This document shows positions 37,193-47,560 of a DNA stretch of 64,000 bases, piece after piece. Each line of letters opens with the position of its first letter. The stretch's first letter is position 1. The DNA is from Certhia americana (taxonomy: Eukaryota; Chordata; Aves; Passeriformes; Certhiidae). The notes beneath the pieces were generated by a model. That model ran no database searches, was not told the origin of the DNA, and saw only the letters and a program-made list of their open reading frames with translations. The stretch is taken from positions 1,423,344-1,487,343 of the forward strand of contig JAGMWU010000028.1 of assembly GCA_018697195.1 (NCBI GenBank), in the 5' to 3' direction. A program made the translations under genes and the position numbers.

Positions 37193-39579
37193 TCAGAGGC
37201 AGGATGTATTCCAGGCAGGATGTTTTCCGTGGATAAGGCTGCTCAGCACTCACAGCCTCCACTAACCTCACTTGATTTAGAACTGAACCAAACGTAATCG
37301 CTGCCCTCCAAAATTCCAACTTGATTTTTCAAGGTGCCTGAACCTGCGTAAAACCCAGAGTCATTCCCACCTCCCGAGCCAAGAAATGAGATTAAAGCAG
37401 CCTCCGAGCTCACCTGGCTCCATTTCACATCCCCAGCATTTCCTGAACACCTGCCCCTTCGCTCTCCAGCAGCTTTAAAAATATCAGCCAACTTCTGGCT
37501 TTTTCCTGATGTGACTTGCTCTGGCAGGCACCAGATAACAGGGAAGGGATGCTGGGAGAAGGGAGGCCAATTTTGTGCCATGAAGAGGTGGCAGGGACAT
37601 TCCTGAGTGCTCAGACCCACAGTCTAGAAGGACTTGGCAGCTCTGCCCCATCTGCAGCCCCAAACACACCCCAGTGCTCTCCTCTGGCTTCCAGCACTTT
37701 TCCTATTCCCTTGCACAAATTCCAATTTATAAGATTCCAACTTCTGGCTATGAAAAATAACAAATGTGGGGGACCATGGGGCATTTTGGGGACCCATTTT
37801 AGCACAGATGGAAGCCAAGGATAATTACTTTCTGAGGCTGGAAAATCCTTGTTTTGGGAGAAAACAAATTCTAGCTCCTCCAACAACAGCAGCAAGTACA
37901 GTACTGAACAAACACCCCTTTATTTCACATCCTAGGGCAAAAACCAGACTTTTTTTCTCAGACCTTTCAATTAAACAACTTCTTCAGCCAAACAAGAACC
38001 ATCTGCCCTCTCACACCTCTGCTGGGATGTGGGGATCTGTGCTCTGAGGGTGATGGATTGACCACAGAGCCGGCAGCGCCCCTGACCTCCCAACCTCCAG
38101 CTAAAACCAGGCAAATCCTTTGGAAGGCGCCTGCAAATGGATGATTTTCATCTGCTCAATAACAGCCTGGTGTCCTTTTGGCTTCTCCACACGCTGATGC
38201 AACCGAGTTTTTCCCCAAGTGTCGCGGGATGCGCGTGCGGGGGCGATAATGAAGGATAAATTACCGGGATGAGATAACCATCCATAGAATGAAGTCATCT
38301 AAGGACAGGTTGGGACATATATATTTCATTGTGAAAGACCTCCTTTATTCCCACTAATGGAACAGATTAAATCAGCCAAGCTGAATAAAACTCTCACGTC
38401 CCAAGACGTAACAACGCACTTAAAAGTTCTCTGTTCCTCCGGCGGCGCAATCCCATCACTCATCGCCATTCCTTGGAAAAGTGTGGAGCAAGGACAGAGT
38501 TCAGGAATTCAGCAGGTGACAGGAGCGTGTTTCCCCTCATGAAGAGAGTCCCAGCACTGTGTTTTTCTCTGTGACACTCGTGCAGACAGATCCTGAGCAG
38601 CTTTTTGGGAGTGACCTCACACCCCGGGGTGGATTCGAGCCACGTCCCAGCTGCCCTTGGGACAGAATGTCACAAACATCCAGGACAACATGTGACACCC
38701 ATTTTCCAGGAGAACTGGGGGTGATTTCATTTGCACACTTTATCCTTCACCTCGGGGCACCTGAAATAACCACACCTGGGCCCTTGCCTGAAGCACTGCA
38801 ACACCTCCACATCTCCAAGCACACAAATTAAAAAACCTTATCACCACTGAGCAGCTCAGTGCTGGGTGAAACCCAGCTACAATGTCACTGTTCCGGCTTT
38901 TCCCTCGCCTGTGCCACCCAGGAGCGTTCCCAGCTCGTGGGAAGGCAGGCAAGGCTGAAGGAACTGCATTTTTTCCTACAGCCACCATAAACAGCACGAT
39001 GGAATAATAATACCTAGATGGCGACTGGCAGACAGAGCAGAGACATTTATTTATTCTTGATCACAAACAATGTCCTGCATTGACAAGCTGAATGAAGGGC
39101 ACTTCACTGATTTATTAGACCTAATAAGAAACAGACCTCTCGGGATGAAATACAAGATTGATTTTTAGTGGTGAGCCTTGCTGCCATCCCAGGCACTGAG
39201 CTCAGGCTGATGAGATGGAACCAGGCGTGCACAGGGGCTGACACAGCTCTGCTGGGGCAGGGGAATAAATGGGAGGATTGGCACGGGGAAGGGGAGATGG
39301 GATGGAAACATGGCATGCTTGAGAGCTCCTCTTTTCTCCCTGCAATCCTCCTCTCTCCCAGCAAACCGCTGGGAAGTTTAAGTGCAACTCTGGAGGAATT
39401 CCTGGGAAACCTCTGAGCCAGATCTTTCCCATGAATCTGCCTTCCAGAGGAGCCCCTCTAAGCACAGCAAGTGCAATTTCCACATCAGTCTCAGCATCTC
39501 CCAGGCACACCACATTAGCTGAGTTCCATGGATGCCGTTTTCCATCAGGAAAAAGACAACTAGCACAGCAGTGCTTAGC

Positions 39580-39725
39580 TTGAGGCCCTATTAATAGCAG
39601 TTCTAATTATATGGCTGCAAATTTAATTCATGGCAATGATTAGTGTCAAAATCAAAGGCATCACACATCAATATTGATAGAATTGTATGAAGCCCATAAA
39701 CAGAACAAGCAAGCTGACACATCTC
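39580..39725. promoter_or_regulatory. Candidate intronic enhancer in intron 3
   Basis: CCTATTAATAGCAGTTCTAA, then AATTTAATTCATGGCAATGA and ATCAATATTGATAG (a perfect ATCAATATTGAT palindrome). AT-rich, non-repetitive and rich in TAAT cores. Conservation was not tested. Confidence 0.25.
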
Positions 39726-41765
39726 CCCCCAGCACTTAGTTCCTGTTAACTGTTGCATTAATATCCCTTCTCATTCTGCTTGATGGAAATGGTTTTATTG
39801 GAGGAATCCACGATTCTGAATGGTTGTGTCTTCAACATGAGCCCCTTTCCCCTTCTTCCCACAGGCAGGAGGCTGAGGTGCTTTGGAAGGAGAGGAGGAG
39901 GGAGAATTTCATCCCATGAACCTGTGCTTGAGCCACAGCATCAGCAGCATTTGCTTTTCACTCTGAGAAAACTCCTGGGGAGCAGAACCAGCAGGAGCTG
40001 GGAATGTGGCAGGAGCAGTGGGGTGAAGAGCTAAAGGCAGGAGGACACCAGTGAGATAACCCAGTTTTTCCAGGAAGGAATTCTCACTGGGGAAGCACAG
40101 GCAAATCTGAAAGATTTCAGAGTCATCTCCCTGATGGAGATCCTTTCCTCCGGCTACACAAAAATGCCTTCCCTGAAAGCCCAGACAGAGCCAGCAGCTT
40201 GTTTCCAAAGGAAATCAACAGCTGTGGGCGAGGGAATAGGTGTGACAAAGCTTTCAGACATTAATTGTGTGGGTAGAGCTGAGACGGAGGAGGACACGAA
40301 GGAGATCAGGTGGAAAAGGCGTCTCCACAAATCGCTGGCACTTGCAGAGGTGCTGAACACTTCCACCATCATTTCACAGATGGGGAGGGAGAGATAAGGA
40401 GAGAGTCCCAAGCATCCTGAGCACTCGGTGACTTCTAGACATGACTGGTTATCTTGGAAATCTGGAGACAACCTGTTAACTTGTGCCTCTTCTGCAGCCA
40501 GAGCCCCTCAGTGCAGAGCTACTTCCCACGCCTCACCTGGGCTCCCTCAGGCCATGGAAAAGATAATCCCACGTGTCAAATGAGGGAAAATCTGCTAAAG
40601 GTGTAGACAGCTGTGAGAGAGAGAACAGAAACTCAGCCCCACACAGGGGAGGACAGGACCAAGATTGTTCCAGTTAATTACAGAGGGGATGGATCCCATC
40701 AGCTTCAGGCAGCTCTGCTGTTAAATAAGGGCAGATGCCATGAAAACCTGACTGCAGTGGATGTCTGGCATGAATTTCCTTCAGAGATGGGCCAGTTTTC
40801 ATCCAACAGATGAAGGGTTGCAGGTGAAGGATTCCACAGCCCTCCCTCTGGACAGCAGAGCACGAATAGATTAACTTTGCATCAAGAAGCGTTCAGTGTA
40901 GACTAGCACCAGGAATTAAACCCTGCTGGAGAGACTGCTGCTTCTGTAATCCTTCATAATTCATGGAACAAGCCCGCAAATACCTCGTGTGCAGGCACAG
41001 GCTCTTGGCTTTTGCTGCCTCTGAATGAGAGGCAGAGCAAACCCTGTCCCAAACCCTGCACACAGCAAGCACCAGGCTGCATCTCTGCCTGCATTTCTGG
41101 CTGCATCCCTACCTGCATCCCCGGCTCTGAGCTTGGCACGTGCATTTGGGATGTGCCGAGGGCTCCTCTTCTTCCATTTAGCTAAAAAAATCCCCGGCTC
41201 TCCCCTGTGCCACGGCACGGGAAGCGTGGAAGTGAAGGGTTCTGCTTTACAAGCTCCCTCTCCCCCGCGTTCAAAATTGCCCCACTGACACTCGAGAGGC
41301 ACCAGGGAGGCACCTAATTTACTACTACTCAGCACTTGTAAAGTGCTGAATGAATATTAATGAACTGATGTAATTAAAATGATGCAGACATTCAAGTGTA
41401 GTATCTGCCTGTCCTTGTATCTTCCTGGGTAGATGAGGAAGAAATTCCCTGCTGCTTAAGGACTCAAAAAATTAACAGCCTGCTGTTGATTACATTTGTT
41501 AACTCTTTCCCTGGCATGAAGGAGCAGCGGTTGCATTTAGCAGGTTCACCTAATGCTGTCATTTAGAGCTGAGGTTAATTGGAAGGGACTCAGCTTGCCA
41601 GAGCAGCAGCTCCAAGGCTGTTTTTGCTTGAATTGGATCACGCTGAAGCCACTGCTGAGCTGGCCTCCAGCTGCAGCTCCAGCTCTAAAGGCCAACAAGG
41701 CTCTCTCACACCTCTGCTTACACCCCAAAGCCACTTCCAAAGTTATTTTAAATACAGATCTCCTC

Positions 41766-41806
41766 AGAGCGTCCCCTTCCAACTCAGAATATTCTGTGAT
41801 TTTGTG
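41766..41806 (+). mobile_element. CR1 LINE tail remnant (sense)
   Basis: GTCCCCTTCCAACTCAGAAT followed by ATTCTGTGATTTTGTGA matches the extreme 3' tail of a CR1. It lies directly before a second sense CR1 fragment, so two copies sit in tandem. Confidence 0.6.
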
Positions 41807-41821
41807 AGTCAGAAGTGGGGA

Positions 41822-41948
41822 AATCCCAGCTGGACTTCAAAGGCCTTAAAGTCATTCAAGGTCGGGTTGGACAGGGCTTGGAGCAACCTGGGCTAATGGA
41901 AGGTGTCCTTGTCCATGTCCCTTCCAACCTGAAACACTCAGTGACTCC
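41822..41948 (+). mobile_element. CR1 LINE fragment (sense)
   Basis: Contains GGTCGGGTTGGACAGGGCTT, then GGAGCAACCTGGGCTAATGG and a tail with CCCTTCCAACCTGAAACACT. 5'-truncated CR1 3' end. Confidence 0.82.
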
Positions 41949-42512
41949 CACCTGAGCCCTGCCAAACCCCTCCTCAGTGTTTGTGATGCAGAGGACAAGG
42001 AATGTTCCAGGGCTGATCAATCATCCAGCAGCGGGGAAGAGGCAGAGGGAAGCAGCAGGACTCTGCCCTGAGGCTTGGTTCCAAAAGCAGCCACATTAAC
42101 CCATTCCTATCTCTCCATGACCGAAAACCCTGCCAGCACCAGCAACTCCAAAGGCTTTGTCACTCACAGTCTTCTACACCAGTTGCAGAAAGATTGCTGG
42201 GAAACAAAACTATTGCAAGATTTCCATCGGGGCTCCTTTGGTTCCTTTTCCAGTACCATCCTGCAGCAACTTCAAACTTCAGCTTCCCCAAAACATATCA
42301 CTTCAAAACAAACCACACTAACAACGCCGAGAGCTGAACTTTGCCTCTCCAACACCAGACTATGACCCAAACCCTGCCATTCCCACTCCCGCTTCGCTCC
42401 CAGTTTCCCACTGGGAAACACGCGGAAGACACAGCAGCAGTGACGTGCATCAGAGCATCTCAAGGAGACAAAACCCAGCTCCAGGCTCTCCACAGCCACA
42501 GACAAGGCTTAC

Positions 42513-42695
42513 CTTCTTCAGCCTGCCTGTCTTGGTGCCCACGAAGACCACGCTGTAGCCGTTGTAGACGTAGGAAGCCACGGAGGTCATGCGGTCACGG
42601 CTGGAGGTGAAGAGCGTCACCCCGTCCACTGGCACTGAGCCCCCCAAGGGCTGGTTGATGTCGAGCCCACAGAAGTTGTCATCGATGGGGACTGG
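42513..42695 (-). CDS. PLXNA2: Plexin-A2 coding exon 3: sema domain, codons 397-457
   Basis: A 183-base exon encoding 61 residues of the sema propeller, from [20 protein letters not shown] to [12 protein letters not shown]. The blade motif [11 protein letters not shown] and the cysteine at residue 405, expected to pair with C284 in plexin-A sema domains, are present. Both ends are phase 0, with acceptor ctttccag and donor gtaagc on the minus strand, and it joins exon 2 with no change of frame. Length and sequence match the corresponding mammalian plexin-A2 exon with only conservative differences. Frames reading through this exon into the flanking intron are not real coding extensions. Confidence 0.97.
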
Positions 42696-43103
42696 CTGGA
42701 AAGACAAAATTTGGGACAGCTGTGAGTGAAACAGAGCCCAGGGCACTCGGGGTGGTGTGGAGGGAGCTGGTGGTGCTGGCAGCGGGGTGGGGGCCACCAA
42801 TGCGCCACCCCCTGCCAGCTCCAGCCACCTTCCCCAGGGTTCCTGCAGCTTCCAGAGCCCTGGGTTGGGAGTGACAGAGACTCCTGGAAGCTGCACGCTT
42901 TTATTCTGCCTTAACACCATCCCTTCCCTCATTGTCATCACACTGTAGGATGAGAGCATGGATTAAAGGGGAAGGGCACTCTGAATTTAGGGAAACTGAG
43001 GCACAGACAGACTGATCCTACTCCGCAAACGTGTGTTCCACTGGGGTAGGGATTGATCCCGGCTCTTAAGAACTCCCACAGTCAACACCCAGCGCATCCT
43101 TAC
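42696..43103 (-). other. PLXNA2: PLXNA2 intron 2 (408 bp)
   Basis: A short phase-0 intron bounded on the minus strand by the donor gtaagg after the GCG codon and the acceptor ctttccag before CCA. It contains no repeat that I recognise and no other coding exon. Confidence 0.95.
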
Positions 43104-44291
43104 CGCTTTGGTGCACTGGACATCCTTCCCCAGCAGCCAGTTGAGCTCCAGGTTGCCCTCGCCCTGGTAGCAGGACTGCAGGCGTTCCTTGATGTGGGCA
43201 TTGATGGTGCGGATGGGGAAGGCGCAGAGCGCGGAGTCATCAGGGGGGTGGTGGTACTGCTTCTGCCCCTTGGAGAAGATGGCAAAGAGCACGTCCTCCT
43301 CTGCTGTGATGTTGAGGGCCCTGGCCAGCACCTCCCCTGGCTTGGACAGGTAGGCAGCCTGCAGCAGGCGGTACTCAGTGTCCCCCTTGACGCAGCCAAA
43401 GGGCAGGGACACGTAGGAGTGGAACTTGGGGTCGTCCTTGCACAGGCGGACGATGCGGGAGGTGTAGAAGAGGTCGCTGGCGGAGTTGATGGAAACGCCC
43501 TCGGGGGTCTCCGGCTGCACGGTCAGGAAATAGACGAAGCTGCCGCTGGCAAAGCCGTAGATGTAGAAGATGTCAAAGTGTGAAACCAGGGCCAGCGTGT
43601 CCGAGGGGATTTTGATGAGGGACGAAACAAAGTCACTGTGGAGCTCGTAATCCAACATCGCCGACGACTCCGGGTCCCGGGGCAGTTTGCGGCTGGAGAG
43701 GGTGGGGAAATAATCCTGCTTGCCATCCACTGCCGTGCCGATGAAGAGCTTCCCATCCTCGCCCTCGGAGCGCACGATCACCCCGTACATGGTGCCTGTT
43801 TTGTTGACGCTGGAGAGGTAATGCTCCTTCTTGTGCGAGGGCTCCACCAGGATGAAGAGGTCGTCGAGGCGCAGCAGCTTGCAGACCCCCTGGTAGAGGC
43901 TGCCGCACGCCAGCAGCCGGTTCTCGGAGTAGTCGATGATGAGCAGCTTGTTGACGTTGTTGGTGAGCGTGAGGACCTCGCTGCATGGCTGCACGATGAG
44001 GGGAGGGTAGCAGGATTTGTTGTCCTCCTCGGGACCGGTTTTGTGAGCCACCAGAATGGTCAGGTTCCCCGAAAGCTTGTAGACCCTGTTGATGGCTCCC
44101 ACGTAGACGGCCCCGGTGCCCCGGTGCACCGTCAGGTGGTTGAAGGTCCAGTCCCGGTTCTCCGAGTGGAAAGTGTTGAACAAGGCAGTGCTGGACACGT
44201 TCCGGGAGAGCGATGCCAGGAAGAGGCAGAGCAGAGCCACTGAGCAGCCATCAGAGTCCAGTACCCGAGGCCAGCTCCTCCTCTGATCCAT
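43104..44291 (-). CDS. PLXNA2: Plexin-A2 coding exon 2: signal peptide and most of the sema domain (codons 1-396)
   Basis: This exon encodes the N-terminus of plexin-A2. Residues 1-34 form a signal peptide: a basic start (MDQRRSW), a hydrophobic core at about 18-28 ([11 protein letters not shown]), then a polar stretch. The sema beta-propeller, the semaphorin-binding head, begins at about residue 38 and fills the rest. Cysteines are seen at 94, 103, 129, 137, 284, 300, 356, 374 and 393, the positions expected for plexin-A sema disulfides. N-glycosylation sequons lie at N31, N76, N91, N163 and N327. The start is well fixed: the ATG at 44291 has A at -3 and G at +4, and an in-frame TGA lies 18 codons upstream (44349-44351). 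The exon ends at GCG followed by the donor gtaagg, phase 0. From residue 42 the protein is very close to mammalian plexin-A2, while the signal peptide and first mature residues have diverged, as is usual. Confidence 0.97.
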
Positions 44292-44358
44292 CCTGGGAAA
44301 GGCAAACTCCGTGTCCCCCGTGCGTGTCCTGAGCCCTGGCAATGTCCCTCACATGGTT
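44292..44358 (-). other. PLXNA2: 5' UTR portion of PLXNA2 exon 2
   Basis: The 67 bases between the inferred splice acceptor and the start codon. On the minus strand the intron ends in a pyrimidine-rich tract and CAG (ttcttctctccacag), placing the first exon base at 44358. The leader contains one upstream ATG, at 44352-44354, followed at once by TGA. That TGA is in frame with the main ORF and rules out any N-terminal extension. The acceptor is called from sequence only. Confidence 0.85.
44349..44354 (-). promoter_or_regulatory. Minimal start-stop upstream ORF (ATG-TGA) in the PLXNA2 leader
   Basis: On the minus strand the exon begins AACC ATG TGA. The upstream ATG has A at -3, a favourable initiation context, and is followed directly by a stop codon. 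The stop ends 57 bases before the main ATG. Start-stop elements are known in other genes to stall initiating/terminating ribosomes and lower translation of the main ORF; that role here is inference. Confidence 0.5.
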
Positions 44359-45210
44359 CTGTGGAGAGAAGAACCACCCAGAGTGAAGGATTAGATCCTG
44401 TGTGCCCTGCAGATAAAATTCAAAGGAGGTTTTCTAATTACACAGTCCTTGAGATAAAGGGAGGATGTCTCCAAGCACAACGAGAATTAAGCAAGTCCAC
44501 AACTTACTGGAGAACAGTTCAGGCTTGATGCTTTGCCACTTGTTTCAGCCCCTGCATCTTAATTTGTGGTGGGGTTTGGCTGTTTAGAACATGATCTGCT
44601 CAGCCAGGGAGGGGAGAATCAGCTCCAACCCAAGACAAAGCCTGCAGTTCCCAGCTCCCAAACCATCCATCTGCAATCTTGGCTGAAAGGATGTCTCCTG
44701 CAGGGTGTGTTGCTGGAAGCAGCAGAGGAAATAAGAGCTTTTCTTTACCTTTAAACCCTCTCTGATTTAATTTGGAAGGAGCCTCGTGCAGGCAAGTTCA
44801 CTGAGCACAAACACACTGAAGGTGCTGACATCTCCTCTCAGAGCCAGAAGTGCCTCTCAAGCAGGTGCTTTTTAGGCAGGAACTCCTTCACAAGGTAGTT
44901 TCCTGCCAAAAAAGCAGCTGCCACCAAGGTGGGAGCACGTGGTTGGAGCAGCCACCAAACCCTGCCAGCAGGGGAGAGACCACCAGACTAGAGCAGCTTG
45001 CTTGACCTGACCACAGAGATGTCCGAGTGCAAGGATGCAGAAAACCACCACAAAGTTCTCCTTTATCCCAAATAGTGCATTCCTTACTTGCTTCAGGGTG
45101 GGCAGGCAAAGGAACCACTTCAGAGACATCCTCCTTCACCCTGGGAAGAGGCTGAGGATGAACCACATTCTGTATCCACCGTGTCCCAGCAGGGCCAGGC
45201 CAGTCCTGGG

Positions 45211-45497
45211 CAGCTCTGATCCCTCATGGAAACCCTGGGCAGCTCTGATCCCTATGGAAACCCTGGGCAGCTCTGATCCCTATGGAAACCCTGGGCAGCT
45301 CTGACCCCTCATGGACACCCTGGGCACCTCTGATCCCTCATGGAAACCCTGGGCACCTCTGATCCCTCATGGAAACCCTGGGCAGCTCTGATCCCTCATG
45401 GAAACCCTGGGCACCTCTGACCCCTCATGGAAACCCTGGGCACCTCTGATCCCTCATGGACACCCTGGGCACCTCTGACCCCTCATGGACACCCTGC
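45211..45497. repeat. 28-29-bp minisatellite, about 10 copies
   Basis: Tandem CAGCTCTGATCCCTCATGGA followed by AACCCTGGG, with copies starting at 45211, 45240, 45268, 45296, 45325 and 45354 and continuing to about 45497. Variation is mainly CAGCTC/CACCTC and GAAACC/GACACC. Confidence 0.92.
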
Positions 45498-46839
45498 CCT
45501 GGCAGCTCTGCTCCTCCTGCCCCGGGTGCAAAGGCACCCTCTTCTGATTCTCTCCCCCCCATCTGATGGCTGCTGCTTCTGGTTTGGTTCAGTGAAATTT
45601 AAAACAATCCCCGGTGCTGCAAAGCCACCCTGAGCCCGCGAGTGTCACCGAGCAGCCGCTCTTTAGGCTTGTTCCCTCCGGGAGCCGGAGACGGCTGTTC
45701 CCGAGAGGTGACAAAGGAGCTCTGTCCCTGCGCTGCCGTCTCCGTGTCACTGACAGGAGACACGACAGGAGAGAGGCAGCGGTAATGGCTTTCTCATTCT
45801 GCTCAGGGAGACATTTCCCCAGCTGCTTCCCTCTCGTTGCCAGCTCAGCATTCCCACCTTTGGCTGCTGCAGTTTGTCCGTCCCGGGGAGGATGCGGACC
45901 CTGCCACTCTCTTGGTGTTTTGGGGACAGTTGTGGCACTGGACAGCTGCTCCTGCTGCCTTCCCCACACCCACGGCAGCACCAGGGGAGCCCCAGGCTCT
46001 TCCCACTGCATTTCTGAGTGGACATCCCCACACCATTCCCTGCCCCAGCATCTTCCCAAACAACACGAGTCAAAGTGTTCCCAGGGATCTGGGAGGGTCC
46101 TCTCCATGCTGGTGACACATGGTGGGCACTGATCACGGGGCACAGGGGTCTTAGAGCAGCTTTGCCTGGAACCCCAAGTCCTGGGATATGATCATCCACA
46201 GGTTCTGCTTCAAGGGGAGCCCCCAAAGGGAGAGATCCCACAGAGAACAGTGGGGCTCTGCTGTAAAGCTCTGCACACACCATCTTCCTGCTCAGCAGCT
46301 TCCAGTTCTTAAAAAGTTGTTCCACTGCCACTTGAGACAAGGACAGCGCAGGGTAGAAGTGAATGCACTTAAACAATTGAACTTGACACACACCTGGATG
46401 TGTGGGACAGCAGCACCACAGCAGTTTCAGATCTTTTCCAGCAACGTTTCCATCCCCAGCCTGTCCAAACCCAGCCAGTGGAGCTGCTCTGCAGCAGAGC
46501 TGTCAGCTGCAGCCCAACCTCTCTGCTGTGCCTCAGTCAAGGTTTTGTAGAGCACTAGTGAACAGTCATCACCAATGGCAAGAGAGATCATCCAGGAAGG
46601 AGAATCTGCCTTTCAAACGTGACCTGAACGTGCCAGACCGTGGCCATGAGCTGCCATCCTACCCAGCCATCCCTGGATCCGTGTCACAGCTCCTGTCCCC
46701 AGGGCCAGGGGACAGCGTGAGGGTGCAGGGTTGGGCAGAGCACAGCAATATGGACAGCAAAGAGACAGAGGAGCCCTGTGAGGGTCAGCTGGGATTTTGG
46801 GGAGGAATTCTTGGCGCAAAGAGCGGGGAGAGGTTGGCA

Positions 46840-47000
46840 GAGGTTGCCAGATGTGACTGCCACATCCCTGAAGTGTCCAAGGCCAGGTTGGATGGGGTTT
46901 GGAGCAACCTGGGGTGGTGGAAGATGTCCCTGCCCAGGGCAGGGGGTGGCACTGGATGAGCTTTAAGGTCCCTTCCAGCCCAAACCATCCCTGTGGAGGA
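46840..47000 (+). mobile_element. CR1 LINE fragment (sense)
   Basis: Contains AAGTGTCCAAGGCCAGGTTG, then GGAGCAACCTGGGGTGGTGG, TGCCCAGGGCAGGGGGTGGC and CTTTAAGGTCCCTTCCAGCC. A well preserved CR1 3' end. Confidence 0.88.
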
Positions 47001-47119
47001 GGCCAAACACCTGGGCAGTTAAACACTAGCAGAACGGGTGATTTTAACTCTGATCCTTAATACCATTTGATCATTAATTTTTCCTCTCTTTCTTTCTTTT
47101 TTTTTTTTTTTTCTGAAGA

Positions 47120-47500
47120 GAGTTTTAAAATACAGCCTCAGAAGCAATCTGCAGCTATTAGTAACGCAAGGTGAAAGCGAGAGTAAATTCAGGGACACAA
47201 TATAAACCCAAGCAGCTGAAAGGCCTCAATTAGGCTGAAAGGAGTTATCTGGTATTTAAATAATTATTAGATTGAAGGAATAATCACAGGTCTGAGCCGA
47301 TTTTTTCCCCCACTGTCATCCTAATGGAGACTATAATATTATTATTCAAATGCCCATGATTCTCATTGAGGGGGGAAGAAAAAAGGCCTCATTTAATCTC
47401 CATGCGACAGGGCTTCAGGAGGCACCATTAGTCATTTCTCTCATTTCAGCTGTCACTCACTCACGGGCACCACAGTTTGTCATTAGTGGCATTTTGTGCA
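47120..47500. promoter_or_regulatory. Candidate intronic enhancer in intron 1
   Basis: About 380 bases of non-repetitive AT-rich DNA with many homeodomain-type words (CAATTAGG, TAAATAATTATTAG, ATTAGTCATTTC, CATTAGTGGC), between a T16 run and an A-rich run. The composition differs sharply from the GC-rich surroundings. Function is inferred from composition only. Confidence 0.3.
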
Positions 47501-47504
47501 GACC

Positions 47505-47560
47505 AAAAAAAAAAAAAAAAAGAAAAAAACAGGAAAAAAAAAAAGAAAAAGAAAGAAAAT
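47505..47560. repeat. A-rich low-complexity tract
   Basis: A17 followed by G-interrupted A runs. It flanks the right side of an AT-rich, enhancer-like block whose left side is a T16 run at 47097-47112. Confidence 0.9.

Larger units (their letters stand above)
3174..42512 (-). other. PLXNA2: PLXNA2 intron 3 (about 39.3 kb), no further exon recognised
   Basis: A large phase-0 intron between the donor gtaagc at 42512 and the acceptor ccttgcag at 3174. It holds: a tRNA-Ala-like 3' half (3866-3898); minisatellites at 4299-4508, 6137-6252, 31745-32291, 34521-35116 and 36025-36117; CR1 fragments at 9014, 18296, 21781, 28524, 30180, 37107, 41766 and 41822; a C18 run (17083-17100); an A run (33413-33431); an AAAC-rich patch (8705-8757); and AT-rich, enhancer-like islands near 9.54-9.73, 13.61-13.72, 18.92-19.19, 20.69-20.90, 29.23-29.35, 38.29-38.42, 39.58-39.72 and 41.32-41.40 kb. 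Reading frames on both strands (longest about 280 codons, in the 10-bp repeat) show no recognisable domain. In the remaining parts (about 10-16.5, 22-28 and 30.7-31.7 kb, for example) I see only ordinary GC-rich intronic sequence. Confidence 0.93.

Noticed and set aside
43053..44243. Long + strand frames (176 and 201 codons) opposite PLXNA2 exon 2
   Set aside because: They are antisense shadows of a GC-rich coding exon. The minus-strand product is an unmistakable plexin sema domain and the + frames have no domain.
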